The notes beneath the pieces were generated by a model. The model ran no database searches. It had not been told where the DNA came from and was given only the letters and a program-made list of their open reading frames with translations. A stretch of 64,000 nucleotides of DNA from Membranipora membranacea (lineage: Eukaryota > Bryozoa > Gymnolaemata > Cheilostomatida > Membraniporidae): positions 38,168,283 to 38,232,282 of the forward strand of contig OU612066.1 of the NCBI GenBank assembly GCA_914767715.1, given 5' to 3'. Position 1 is the first letter of the stretch. Each line of letters begins with the position of its first letter. The position numbers were made by a program, and so were the translations under genes. Shown piece after piece: positions 1-12,700 of the stretch.

Positions 1-110
1 CCGGCGCCGCGATACAAACCTGGATCATAAGATCACAAGTCCTTACCCTTAACCGTCAGACCACTCCTGACCAAATTTGTCTATGAAATTTGATCATGAG
101 TTTCAACCAG

Positions 111-3100
111 GATATCCCGAGTCCACTTGTTGAAGAATTGAGCAAAGATTCAGGACTTGAAGCTAGATCAGGTAACCGCACATCCTTCTGAAAATTTATG
201 TGCATAGATATGGCTTTTATTGCAAAAATAGACATTACTGCCCTTACTGAAGATATTGGCCTTAGTAATTGATTAAGCTCAATTGGTGTGTGTGATTCTT
301 GACCCTTTGACGTCAGGTTGCCAAATTATTTCATCTCTAACTCAAGGGAGGATAAGGATAAAAGTAATTAGGTCAATTAGAAGCTCATATAAGGATGCTA
401 GAACGTTGTATCCTGTTTGCTGGACACAAAGTAATGCCCAGTTTGTTTGAACGATAGACTTAATATACCAAGTCTATGTTTGGAACAAAGATATACAAGC
501 TCCATCTGCATGATGTGGCAAATATATAACAACAACTGAGACAATTGAACATTTGCCAGTTGGCGTCCTTTCTCCTTTGCCAAAATATGTTACCCGGTTA
601 CTTGTAACCATTAATGTCCATTCACTTTCATGAATTTCCTTTTACTATTGTGTTGTGATATAACATTGCATCACAGCGTGTGTGTAAAAAATGTGCGCAT
701 GTTCATTATCACAATACACTGGCCATACGGCTGCTTCGTGATTTGCTGTAATTGATTGGATGTTTAGATTACTATGTCAATGATCCTGGACAAAGTTCAT
801 TGATTTGCTAACCCACTCTTGCATGAACTGGGATGTATAATTTGTTCATCAATCCTCGTTGTCAGAGCGATACAGAATCAGTACTATTCACAGCACTTGG
901 TTAAGCCTTAGTTTATCAGCGCTTGCAGTCGACAAGCTTCAACATTTGAGTCAACTACCTGAGAGAGAACACAGTAAAATATATAAACTTTGGAATGCGG
1001 CTCTTCTCAGAATCATCTCTAATACAATGCAACTTTATCGAGTCTATAATATGGTAAATCTGTGATCATAACATCAGGAAAAACACAGAAAGTTGAGAGA
1101 TATATCAGTACAATCAAATTACACTCTATCTAGTCGCTACAAAATCTCAGACAATACAGTCTAACAGAAGTCTTATCAAGGTGGGTGACACAACCAAACT
1201 GTAGTGGTATTGTTATAGTATCAGGATGCGAAATATACATTGGAAGTATCACTGACCCTTTAACTTTGATGTTAACAAAATGAACTCAACAGGTAACATG
1301 TAACATGCATATGACCAGTAGTGTTTCGAATTTGCTAGCTGCCACCTCTTACGTAAATGTTGGAAAGTTCAGGTCTGATCAGCATCTGTTTTTGCCTTGC
1401 TTTGTGGGTATATATTTAGCTGGCTGCTTGGCTGTAGCTTACATTGCTGCTACCACTGAACTGTGGCTGCTACTAGGCATGATCCCACAGTGACACTGAA
1501 TATCAGCTGGTCTGACTGATGTGATTGTGAGCTGTCCATAAGAATGTAGGGCCAGGCCAAGTATTTTATTGGTTAGAATGATGCCATCACTGTCATTTAG
1601 ATGTAAAACTAGTACTTGTCAGAATTGCAAGGCTGATGCAAGGAGCCTGCTACACTATAATCAGGGTACACATTTTATTGATCTGATTTACACACTTCAG
1701 TTATGAATTGGAATTTCATCAGAATGCGAATTTCAATATTGCAGACACCTGTGTAAAGGCTTCCAAAGAGACAGCTATACAAAGTAAGATGGCAGCAGTA
1801 CCGTGGACAAGTATCCTGGCTTATAAAACTCACCTGGACAGGCAGGGACCATCACCCTCTCAGTCAGTCGTCTCCCCCGAGGCTAAGACTACGACAGAGT
1901 ATACAGCCATCGTGATCGAGAGCAGTAAGTAGTGAGATCATCACGGTGTCAAACAACCAGCGGAGAGATAAATGTTGGCAGATATGTATTAGATGGGATG
2001 GGAAGTGAATTCATATGCATAGGATACCGTCTGGTGGAAATATGTTTCCATGACATAGTATGCTTTTGTTAGCTGAGACTTGGTGCAGTAATGAAACTTT
2101 GCTCACATAGGTATCGAGTAGCCTGGACAGGGGGCGGCCAGTTTTTTGTTCATACGTACGCGTGACAAGGCTAGGTAAAGAGGTCTTTTCAAACCAATCA
2201 CACAAATCCCTGCAAATGGTAGTTTCAGCAATGAACTAAACCTAAAGGTTTAGTTCATTGGTTTCAGAGGCTGGTACAATGTTTATTGTCAGTTGCCTAA
2301 ACTCCCAGATGATTACCTGAAAATACTGATAGGAACTTAGGTGTGCTTGTGACTGTGGCCTCGGTGTCACCAATCATACCTACCTATTCAAGCTCATAAA
2401 AGCTCCAAATAGAATCCTATTTTCAGAATTTCAGAATAAGAAATCTTACCTTGATTGCAACACATTTATTTTTTTTGCCTTGGCAGTGACAGCCAAACCT
2501 GTAGATTACTTGCCAATTTTCTGATTAATGGGGTAATGTCAAAGATGACTGGTCCGCAAACCTGCATAACCCAGTTACCAGGGTTATAATTGGCTGGTCA
2601 GATAAATGGAGTGAGTTTGGACATCAAGTTGAGCCTGCATATTCTGAATTTAACTACTGTAGCGATCTATATCTGATTTTGTTTGATGGCCCTATGCCAA
2701 GGTTAATCTCTAATCACGCTCACAGTCCATGGGTGAAGTGCCTAGCCTGGCTGGAAACTGGTTACCGCTGGTTAACAGGAGGTAACATAAGCTAAGTAAG
2801 CAGTAAATAGGTTGTTTGTCTCAGCAAACTCATGTAAGCTGTTCTATTTTATTCTCTAGACATCCTCCGAAGTATGCCTCTCAGAATCAGTGCTGTATGG
2901 AAATCAGCTACAAGGGCAACAACTCAACCCAGGTATAAATTATATTCAGTCCATCGACATTTGTATTTATGATTCACTGTTGGACAAAAAGCATGACCAT
3001 CAACATGACCATGTTATGGTTGTCAATGTGATGCTAATCATAAACTCTGATTACAAATTACGACACCCAACCATGAAGGTTTCCTTTGTCAAAATTTACT

Positions 3101-3447
3101 ACTGTATGAATTTGAAAGTACACTACACTAATGTTTCCTAGCTCTTACGCTACTCTGAATGCTTAGAAAGGCTTGTGTTTACTGTAAATGAATTTAAATT
3201 CATTGCAAACAAAATTACTAGCAACGGACTTATATTCAGGGTCAGTGCCTTCTGTATATTTACTAGGCATTAACCAAGGAACTCCCTTCATTGCATTAAC
3301 CTTGTCTGCTTGTTATGAATTTTAGCAACAAAGGGGGTCAAACATCCACCAAATAAGCAGGAGATAAAATCCCTGACACAGAAGAGTAAATCCCTGACAC
3401 AGCAGCCTAAGCTGAGAGACCTGATAACCACCGCTACAGTATACTAA
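111..3447 (+). CDS. Unrecognised gene, 3' part only (probable exons)
   Basis: I do not recognise this gene. Probable exons are 111-171, 866-1053, about 1701 or 1745-1924, 2860-2932 and 3326-3447. The first reads DIPSPLVEELSKDSG, follows a good acceptor (TTTCAACCAG) and ends in a GTAACC donor. The second is a 61-codon open stretch (ERYRISTIHSTW ... LYRVYNM) joining the first in phase. The third (about 60 codons, Ser/Pro/Thr-rich end) ends at GTAAGT. The last two are short and polar. Phases between exons 2 and 3 do not match, so an exon is probably missing. The final exon can be read to a stop near 3356 in the splice-consistent frame, or to TAA at 3445-3447 in another open frame. The 5' part lies outside the window. 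No domain, signal peptide or membrane segment is visible. Confidence 0.4.
2229..2260. repeat. Perfect 32-bp palindrome, CAATGAACT family
   Basis: The arms CAATGAACTAAACCT and AGGTTTAGTTCATTG are perfect complements around a 2-base centre. Related palindromes lie at 32039-32065, 47559-47585 and 56605-56632. It sits in an intron or intergenic part of the first gene fragment. Confidence 0.85.
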
Positions 3448-4574
3448 CTTATCTAACAGTAACTACAGAATTATATTTACATTCCCCGAGTCAAGCACAC
3501 AGTTCTATCATAATCAACATTTATATTTCGAAATGACTTAAGTAAGACCGTAATAGTAATAACATGTTAGAATTTATTCTTTGATATATTCATAGGCTGA
3601 TATATTTTCACGAGTTAAATGGAAGCTATTTGATTATTTTACCTGTCCCCAGCCACAGAAGACACGCACAGTGTAAGGTGCTTGTATTGTATCAGATTTT
3701 TAATTATACATTGTTTTTAATCCTAAGATTGGGCCTGGCTTATCTGAAGTAAAGGCAAACATAAATGCATGGAGTTACAAACGTCTTCCAAGCAGCCAAA
3801 CCCAATATGGGAGGAAAAATACACAAGTTTTATTTGTGTTCATATTTGTTTTCATCCTTTTACTTTTCTTAAATTGCAATTCTATTGTGTAATTCAAGTA
3901 CATGAAAACCACCTTTTCCCCCTTTGTGGGATCACCGACTGAACTGGTATTTTTTATTTCATCTGCTATTGTTTATCACGATTCAGAGCGGCCTGATCTT
4001 TACAGAAATACATTTTATTTTTTAATCACACACAACTGATTGCTATCTCCCCCACAACGCATCTGGTTTAGCTCCTGTGAGTATAAAATCTGGGAGTTTG
4101 GGACATAATTATAGCAGGGAGGTCCCGAACTCCCTGATAATAGCAAGGATTATAGCTTATGAGATCAGAAGTTGCCTGCTCTGTAGACAAAATAAAGTTA
4201 AGAGAGGATAAACCCAATTTTAACATCATCAGCTGCAGCCAGGGAGGGTGGGATACCTCCCACTCGGCTGATTGACAGATTGGCTACAAGCCTAGGTGTT
4301 ATAACACTGTATCACCGTACTCTTCTGCAATCTTCAAGTCATTAGCGAAAAAGTAACTATCTCGGACTTCCTTATGTCTTCTTTGCGGAATTAATGCTTG
4401 ATGACATCACTCATTCAGACACAATGTTGATGTTATCTCAACGACTAGCATGTATCAGTGTACTTTCTACCCTCAGAATACGCATACACACTGTCATTTG
4501 ATTTTACCATTAAATACATGGTTAACTTTGGCACAAAATACCCTTATAATGAGGGACAAGTTCGTTGTGGCCAT
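3448..4574. other. Intergenic gap between convergent genes
   Basis: I see no exon here. The gap separates the 3' end of the first gene fragment from the 3' end of CMC1, which converge. It contains an interrupted inverted repeat at 4092-4135: GGGAGTTTGGGAC pairs with GTCCCGAACTCCC across an 18-base loop. The same GGGAGTTTGGG core recurs near 9669 and at 63580-63602. Confidence 0.5.
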
Positions 4575-6432
4575 TCAAGCCCGCTTTAGGAGTTTTCTCT
4601 TGCCAGTGCGCCTGTACTCAGCTCTCATATCTAAATACTCTTGAGTGACCTCGTTCACCTTACTCTCATCTGTCAACCTGAAGTACATCAAGTAAAATAA
4701 TTCCTTTAAAATGAAACCAAGGTCATTCGGATTTGTTTGATTAGTTCATTTCTGCAACCTTAAATCTGGAATTGGGATAGAAATTTTTGAGAATGATGAG
4801 CAATTATATATTGAGAGAGGGTTGGGGTATCAAGGAGTTAAATCCTTGGTGGTATGAAACTATCATATTCACAGAACTGATAGGGGTAAGCAATTTAAGC
4901 ACCTTTGGTTTCTGGAAGCTGAGAAATAATTGACTTAAAACAGCAGCGGCCGCAGCTGTGTCTAAATTTGACTAATACAGCCTTATCCAAAATTTGATCG
5001 GATTTGATTCAGCATTCACATCTTTCATTTTTGTTTACGCGTAGGGCTCAAATATTACTATATATACATCTAGTTGTAATCCTGTAATACATATTGGTTT
5101 TTCATATATATGGCTTATTATGCGTTGTAAAACGTATGAGTTGTGTTTTGAAGTTTGGACAGTCAAACTCGCATCTTTGTTGGCATTAGTGGATCAATTT
5201 GTGTAATTCTACAAAGTACATTACTTACACTTTATGTACACATTCCCTTAGCTCAGTAGCTTCAGCTCGGCATTTATACGACATTCTCCACATACCATAT
5301 TGTTCAGCACATTTGAAAAATTCTGCAAAGAAAGTGGAAGAGAAATGACAAAAATTATATTATGTGGTAAGGTAAAAAATCCCATGTGATCCTCATCAAC
5401 CATAAATTTTGAATTTTGTTGAGTGAGTGACAGACCTAATATTTGGGTGAGACAAAAATGTTCATGGATTCAATTTTTTCTGGTAGGATTGATACACCTA
5501 GGAGGAAAGTTTAAATGGTAACGATAGGTTACAATGTCTAAGTGTAGCAAATTAAAACATCAACCATCTGGATGGCTATTACCTTACAATTAAGCTATTC
5601 AAAGTGCAAGCTGTCACTTAATCTGCATTAACTTGGTCAATAATTAGTAAAATCATTCCTTTTTGTCACAGTTTTAAAACACATCAACTTACGTTCGTTG
5701 ACAACTTGGCACCATGTCGCATTAGCTTTTTTCTTTATCATATTTGGAATCAATATTGTTGACTCTACTCTTCTCAGGAATTGATCATCTGGATCTCCTA
5801 GAATACATAACATCGAAAGATTTGAAAGAAATGACAATGTCACTATTGTACACAAGGTTTAGGGGAGGGTAGCGATCCAAGGCATAATTGATAGCAGAGA
5901 CTCAGCGACTAATGTGGTCATGGTAAATTGACTCACATGAAACCTTAGCCAGGTTATGTTTTATAAATGATATATTGCAAGACCTAAGGAAGTCATCAAC
6001 CATATCATAATCTATTCTTTTATCTTGCTCTCAGTATATCAGCTATCAGTATTACATGTATACAATGCTATGTAAGATACACAATACTGAGTATTGTGTA
6101 TCTTACATACATACATAGCATTGTAATCATGTAATACTGATAGCCTTCAATCTGTAACATGAGCATAAAGAAGAATAATAGCTTGAATCTTTAATTCCCA
6201 TTGATATTTTTTTATATTCTACCCTAGCCTGTCTTGTCAACACAGGTTAACTTCACACCTGCTACTCACCTAATCCATGAGGACCTCCAGAATACTTCTC
6301 TGAGTTGGGTATTCCTGAATGAACTCTATATGGACCCCAAATTCTATCTCCTACAACCCCCTGCTCTTTCTTTGGTTCCATGATGAATTCAGGAAGTTCA
6401 ATGTCATCTGGTTTCTCATTTTTTGCAGCCAT
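4575..6432 (-). CDS. CMC1: COX assembly mitochondrial protein CMC1 homologue
   Basis: CMC1 is a twin-CX9C protein of the mitochondrial intermembrane space that binds copper and helps stabilise COX1 during cytochrome c oxidase assembly. There are four exons: 6432-6270, 5797-5693, 5322-5229 and 4677-4575, giving 154 residues with phase-consistent junctions. Residues 55-72 (GDPDDQFLRRVESTILIP) match the family N-terminal signature. Cys84-x9-Cys94 is completed only by the exon 2/3 splice, and Cys107-x9-Cys117 forms the second pair. The C-terminus ends EYRRTGKRKLLKRA, like the basic tail of animal homologues. Compared with human CMC1 (about 106 residues) it has about 50 extra N-terminal residues encoded by exon 1, ending SGGPHGLGDP. 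The start is the first in-frame ATG with an open frame through to the donor at 6270. OSBPL9 starts 292 bp away on the other strand. Confidence 0.92.
6042..6144. repeat. Long hairpin in CMC1 intron 1
   Basis: This is an imperfect inverted repeat of about 100 bp whose two arms, each about 48 bases, meet at a short centre (ACAATACTGAGTATTGT). The outer ends GCTATCAGTATTACATG and CATGTAATACTGATAGC are exact complements, with small internal bulges. It lies in the CMC1 intron between 5797 and 6270. It looks like a MITE or a long-stem non-coding hairpin. No target-site duplication is obvious. Confidence 0.75.
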
Positions 6433-6724
6433 TTGGTCAATCTCACTGTCAATCTATTTAGTTTGGACAAAAATTTTGCATGGGAGAAAAAGTTTGGTTA
6501 CAAAATGAAATTTGTCATGTACTAGCAACTCTGAGGCTATAGTATTGAAAAGATGAGACGGGAAAGAGACCCTCTAGAATTATACTGAACTATAAATTGG
6601 ATTTGCAACTATGTCAGGGTCAACATGTAACTTTTGTTTCCGGTTGAAGAATTTCACCCAAAAAGATCACAAGTGGAGGTTGATCTTACATCAAGTCCAC
6701 CCTATGGTGCTCTAGTCTAGAACT
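6433..6724. promoter_or_regulatory. Candidate bidirectional promoter, CMC1/OSBPL9
   Basis: Only 292 bases separate the CMC1 start codon (minus strand) from the OSBPL9 start codon (plus strand). Both 5' UTRs and both core promoters must fit here unless there are upstream non-coding exons. I see no clear TATA box. The promoter function is inferred from geometry only. Confidence 0.5.
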
Positions 6725-9700
6725 ATGTCAGTAATGGAAGGGCCATTAAGTAAATGGACCAATGTTATGCAAGGATGGCAGTATAGATGGTTTGTGTTGG
6801 ATGAGAATGTGGCACTGCTTTCTTATTACACTGTAAGTTGAGAATTACTAAAGAATTAAAACAACATTCAGTCACTTAGTGGGCAGTCACTGTATTCATC
6901 AATTATAAGGAGTAACACTGACCTCTTTGTTAGGGTCACTTTATATTTGGTTGATTGTTAATCCAAGGAGGTTAATCTCACCTTTCAAATTGTATTTGAG
7001 CACAATACCAATGTTTTACTAAGTTGACTGCCAATATAATTTGCTTTTATTGTCTGTCAGCCCACATCTACCGCTCGCTGTGTTATCATGATAGTAAACT
7101 CGATAGCTCGATTGCTGGGTTCATGAGCACCTTTATGTATTTGCAGACTCTGGCAATAATTGTCATCGGTTCTCCATTCCAGGTCATATAAGAATCTACT
7201 CAGCTCCGTCTCGGCTGCCTGGCTGTTCTCCGGCTCAATGACGGTGAACATTTTTCTAACGCATTCTCTGGTTTACAAGGATATGTGCAGCGTGATTAAA
7301 TGAATTAATTTATGTTTTAGTCAAAAGATAAGATGAAGCGCGGATCACGGAGAGGATGCGTTAGACTGAAGGTAGGATGGATCTCTGTTCAGTTCTCTGG
7401 TCTGTCACCACTTTTATTTCTATTACCATTGTTGTTTGTAGTAGGCTAACAACTGACTGACCATTGATGATAATCGAATTGGAAAAACCATCCTTACATT
7501 GGATTGTAACCTGAACAAAATTACTGCTCAAAATGTGTTTGTCTCCTTCTTGTTGGTCGTGCACTATGTTCTCAACTTACTCGAGTACATTTACTAAGGA
7601 AAATATGTCAAATTTTTAATTTAGTAGTTATCTCCCTCCCCCTCAAGTCTATAGATATTTACATCCACATAATCTTCATTGTCGGCATTCTAACTTTTTC
7701 AGGGCGCAATTATTGGTATAGATGATGATGAGGAATCAACATTTACTATAACTACACATGATCAGAAAACCTTCCATTTCCAAGGTATCTATTACTAAAC
7801 CCGTGGTGATCTAATGGATTATCATAAGTACATATGCAACATAAACTTAATCGTGGTGAATCACATATAAGTAAACAATTTTTCAACATTCTATATCCAT
7901 GTTATAAAATAAAGTCAATTGTATCAATCAATCAAATATACCATGAAGGCCTTCTCTCATTCTCTCTTTGTGAAGCACCCTTCATTTCCTGCTTCCGTAC
8001 TAACTCTATATTTTGGAAAATTGAGGTTCCTTTATCACAAGTTCAATCTGAGGTGATCAGACTCGTGAACAGTTGTTGCTGTTGAGTTCAAAATTGACTA
8101 AAACTAAGTCAGCTGTCCATGGTGGGCGAATATGATGTATCTTAAAACCATCATGCTTCTCTGTATGGTTTTTCACTCACAATTTCTGGGCCAATTGGTC
8201 AATGACCTTTTTATTTTCACATTATGTCCATCAATGTCTCAAATTACATTTTGTAAAGTTTTTAGGACGGATGCGCATAACTTCCTGAGATATAGCCGGA
8301 TAAAAAAGCTCCTCTCGATTCTGTTTATTTGCTTGTTTTGATGGCTCCCTGCAGTTCACATGACTTGTCACAACGTAGCGTTATTTCAGTCTGATGAAAG
8401 TATTGGCTGTTGTGATATTAGCTTTCATGGTAGCGATAAAGATAGCTTAGGAAACTAATCTTGAGCTATTCTTCAAACTTCATGAATTTCCATGTGCACC
8501 ATCCATCTGTGTAGCACAGTATATCTACATATAGTCCATCCCCCTTTGGTCTCGACCTTGACTATAATACTTTAATGGTTTTCTCAGCTCGAGATGGTGA
8601 GGAGAGACAGAAGTGGATGGAGTGTTTAGAAGAATCAATAAAACGTGCTACTCATTCCAGGGTAAGTAAGTTAGGCAATAAAACGAGCCACTCATTCCAG
8701 GATACGAAAGTTAGGCAATAAAACGTGCCACTCATTCCAGGGTTAGGCAGATTAGATCAGATATAGTCACACTCACATAGTCATGTACTAGTTGTAATTA
8801 ATCATCAATGAGAGAATATGACTCATGATGCCATGATTATTATATGCACAAGTAAAGACTCTCATACGATATGATGTAATGATGTTAGTATACCTAATAA
8901 AGGAGCATCTGAATTACAAAAAAATAGTCTTTTTCAATCATTTCTGCGATAATTTATTAACACTTCATGCACCAGTTCTGATCACCGTTTGTGCACCGGT
9001 TGCCTTCACCATTCTTAAGAAGCTAATTTGAGGGCATCTGTTATAATGTGTAATATTTCCGTGTTTCACTCTTGTCACACTCTTCACATTTTTGCACAGG
9101 GCGGATCACCGAGACAAGTTCCCACTTCAGCTGAATTAGACAGAAAACTCTCTGAGACGGACGCGTATCTCCAGATGCTGATAGGACAGGTCAAGGTGAG
9201 CCTCTAAGTCTGAGCTTCCTGTCTACGGAGATTTGTCATATCTCGAACTTTCCTCTAAGATAACTACTACTTTGCTGTGTTCATGTACATTCTGATGAAG
9301 ACAAAAGTTTCTGTCATGCTTATGTTACATTTTTGACTTTATGCGATTTCTCAGGGGTTGGAGAAGAAGATAGAATCCTGTACTGATGATGAGGCGGTAG
9401 CCAAGTATAATGTGATAAAAGTTACTGCTGATTCTATGATTGAGTCAGTAAAACACGCTATCGTTATGATGCAGCTGGCCAAGGTATGATACCCATTGGC
9501 AGTGATTAATCAGTGGATGTTCTGGTAGAGCTGCTGATGTATGTGTAGGAGACTTTTTTTACAAGCTTTCTGCTGGTTTTACAACTGCTCTGCTCGTGAA
9601 CATATCTCATAAATGAAGCTCTTGTTCATTGAGAATAATATTGTGGTGGCATTTTACCCTGTAGACTGGGGAGTTTGGGACTGGGGGATGATGGCCTCGA

Positions 9701-12700
9701 GTTTTCAGGGTTGTAACTCCCTAGAGATCTGAGCGCGAGGTCATGTAAACCTGATAGTAATGTGAAAGACTTGTTGCAAGATTTGCGCTAATATTGCATC
9801 TTTTGGGTGGTATGTCATTCAAGGATATTCAGCTGCCTTTGAAATTGCAGAAGCTCATACGGTTGTGTATAACATGTTGTGTAATTATTACCCATTGATT
9901 TTCAACATCAGTTTATTTCTTGATCTCACTGTTTCATGATAAAGTGGTAATAAAACTCACTGCAAATGTATAATAAGAACTTTGTACATGCAGTACAATT
10001 CAATTTTCTCATGTCACAGTTTTAATCATGGTGATGAATAAATACTATTTCCGATATTACAGCCTCAAAAAGAAATAAATGGAGACGATAATTTTGAGGA
10101 TAAGTTGGCGACAGCTGAAGGTGGGTTATCAGACCACCGATGGCAGAGTGCGGAACTGAATATTATATCCTGTTATCGGATATCTGCCTTATCGAAAACC
10201 CTTTGAGCTGTGGAATTTCTATCTCATACAATGAACTGAGCTTTCAATTCATTGTTTTATTTGTGTGGAATGTCTTCCTCTAACCATCACATAGCTATAA
10301 TATATACTAGCTATAATAATTGTTGTGACAGTAATATGTCAAATCTCAAATGAGAATGATGAATTTAATTGGGGAGTTGGTGAACGTGAAATATGTATAT
10401 AATTTGCTTGTCATGACAAAGTGAGCTGTTAAGCTAGTTGGCACCACAGAAATTGAATTAGTACTACGGTGTAGCTGTTTATGAGAAATATTTTCAACTG
10501 GTCAGATAATATTAATATTATGGTTATCCGCATCACCTCTAAACTTTACAGAGTTTCCAAAATTTGCCCCATATATTCATGGTTTCCGTTGTGTTCTCTG
10601 AGATATTTCTTACCCCTTCTATCCTTTCACAACATGACGTTTCTTATCTAGATCTGCCTGAGAAAAAATCTCATCGTAGACACTCATTACCATTACCTAA
10701 AGCGGCAAACTCTAACATTTCACCTGGTGAGAAACCTCGGAAAACGCCGCATGAAAAAACTACACCAACTAAACCTATAATTCAAGTAGCATCAGGTTGG
10801 TAAGGCCTCTCTTTCTTATGTTGTTTTCTTGCTCTGACTGTTTTGTGTGTATAACTTGCACCTTTTATCTAACCTCACTCGGATTTTTCTGGGTTTTATC
10901 AATGTCACCACAAGGCAAGGGAGTTTATATCAGTTTCAGATGCCAATCTTGTATTTGATCTGGCCCTCTTCCTTGCTCAAATCACAGACAATCTCCTTTA
11001 ACATTAGCTTGTCTGTGGTATTGTATTGGGTAATCATGAATATTTATGTCATTTCACTTGCTTCAGTGGATGGAGCCAGTGCCCCTATGGATATACAGGG
11101 TGGCACCTCAGTGACAGCTGGAGGGCACTTGCCAACACTCAGCAATAAGTCCAGAGAAGTACCTGTCAACTCATACTCCAGTAGTGATGATGATGACTTT
11201 TTTGACGCTACTGATGATCAAGCCTCTCAAAGTCTCAAGTGAGCATCAAGCTATCCAGTATTACTGACACTCTTGGTGATATTATGAACATTATTACTGT
11301 CATTGAAGAGATGCCATAACAGGACAAGAACGGATCGAATGATCCAACTCAGCTCCTAGTACAATTGTATTTCTGTCAGTTCTCCCTCAGTTATAAGAAT
11401 GTTCTGATTGTTTATTTTCTTGTATCGACAGTCGGTCTAAGTCTCACCAGACAGAGTCCAAGGAAGTGGAGGATGATGAGGTTGTATTATCTCCTCCGGT
11501 TATTGCCAGTGAGTTTGATATATACGACGATCTATATGATGCTCCAGATGATGATGAACTGGACTCACTAGATTCTCATGGCAGCATCATCAAACATCTG
11601 ATATCACAGGTGGATCTGAATATAATATAATATAATATATATATATATGTTTTATTTGTTCAATTTGACCTCTTTACATTTCACATGTATTGGATTAAGA
11701 TAGTATCTTTGGATATTGGATCATTAACCTTTTTGGTTGAACTCATTTGTAAGTAGAATGACCACAGCGTTTTGCTTCATGCCTGCCTCGCTCAAAATTT
11801 ATATTGGTTTATTAAATGATTCCAACATCATAAATCTCTATCCATATTACAGGTACGGATTGGAATGGACTTGACTAAAATAGTTCTACCTACTTTTATC
11901 CTGGAGCGCAGATCTCTGCTAGAAATGTTTGCTGACTTTTTTGCTCATCCTGATCTATTTGTAAGGTATGTGAATTTTCTTCATCTCTGCTATAAAAAAA
12001 CAAATGTTATAAAAATTGGTCCAAACATCTTTTCTGGATAGATTGATTTGGCAAATGCATGAGTGGTTACAAACGACTCACCTAATATAGCCTTATGATA
12101 TCCATGTCACAGACTATCTTACAATCAACTGATTATTGCGAGCCATGCTTGTCAATTAACGTGAACCTGTCTGTAAACCAGACTTTTCAATAATGTTGGT
12201 AGCAAATGTTGGTGAGATGAGCTAGGGCTGTAAACTCTCTCTATTTGTCATTGTTGTCATGCTACGCTGACTTGTTTATTTATCTATACTATGGCATCTA
12301 TCTGGTTATTGATTTTAGAATCGGAGATTACTCGACACCAGAAGAGAGAATGACAGAGGTGGTCAGGTGGTACATGTCCGGTAAGTTCTGATCTGGTGAC
12401 TCATGTCCCCTTTTTTGGTCAACCTGAATCAGGTTTTAGGTTCACGCGAGAACGGAGCTCTCCAAATATATAAGACTTTTCACTTCATTGTTATGACCAT
12501 TCAATTTTTTAAGGACACTGGCATTAAATTCCTACAGTTTCTCAAAACATACACATTCTTAGCAGACTTTAAACCCTGTTCAAAGATCATGGGATTTAAT
12601 TACTGACCATTAATGTTTTCTGTTTTCCGCAGCCTTCCATGCAGGAAGAAAAAGCTCAGTAGCCAAGAAGCCATACAATCCTATAATAGGAGAGACTTTC

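Noticed and set aside
1305-1493. Hydrophobic open frame in the first gene fragment
   Set aside because: No convincing splice acceptor and donor in a phase that links exons 2 and 3.
7057-7564. Minus-strand open frames in OSBPL9 introns 1-2
   Set aside because: The second overlaps the OSBPL9 exon 2 end antisense. No domain is recognised, and there is no matching splice structure.
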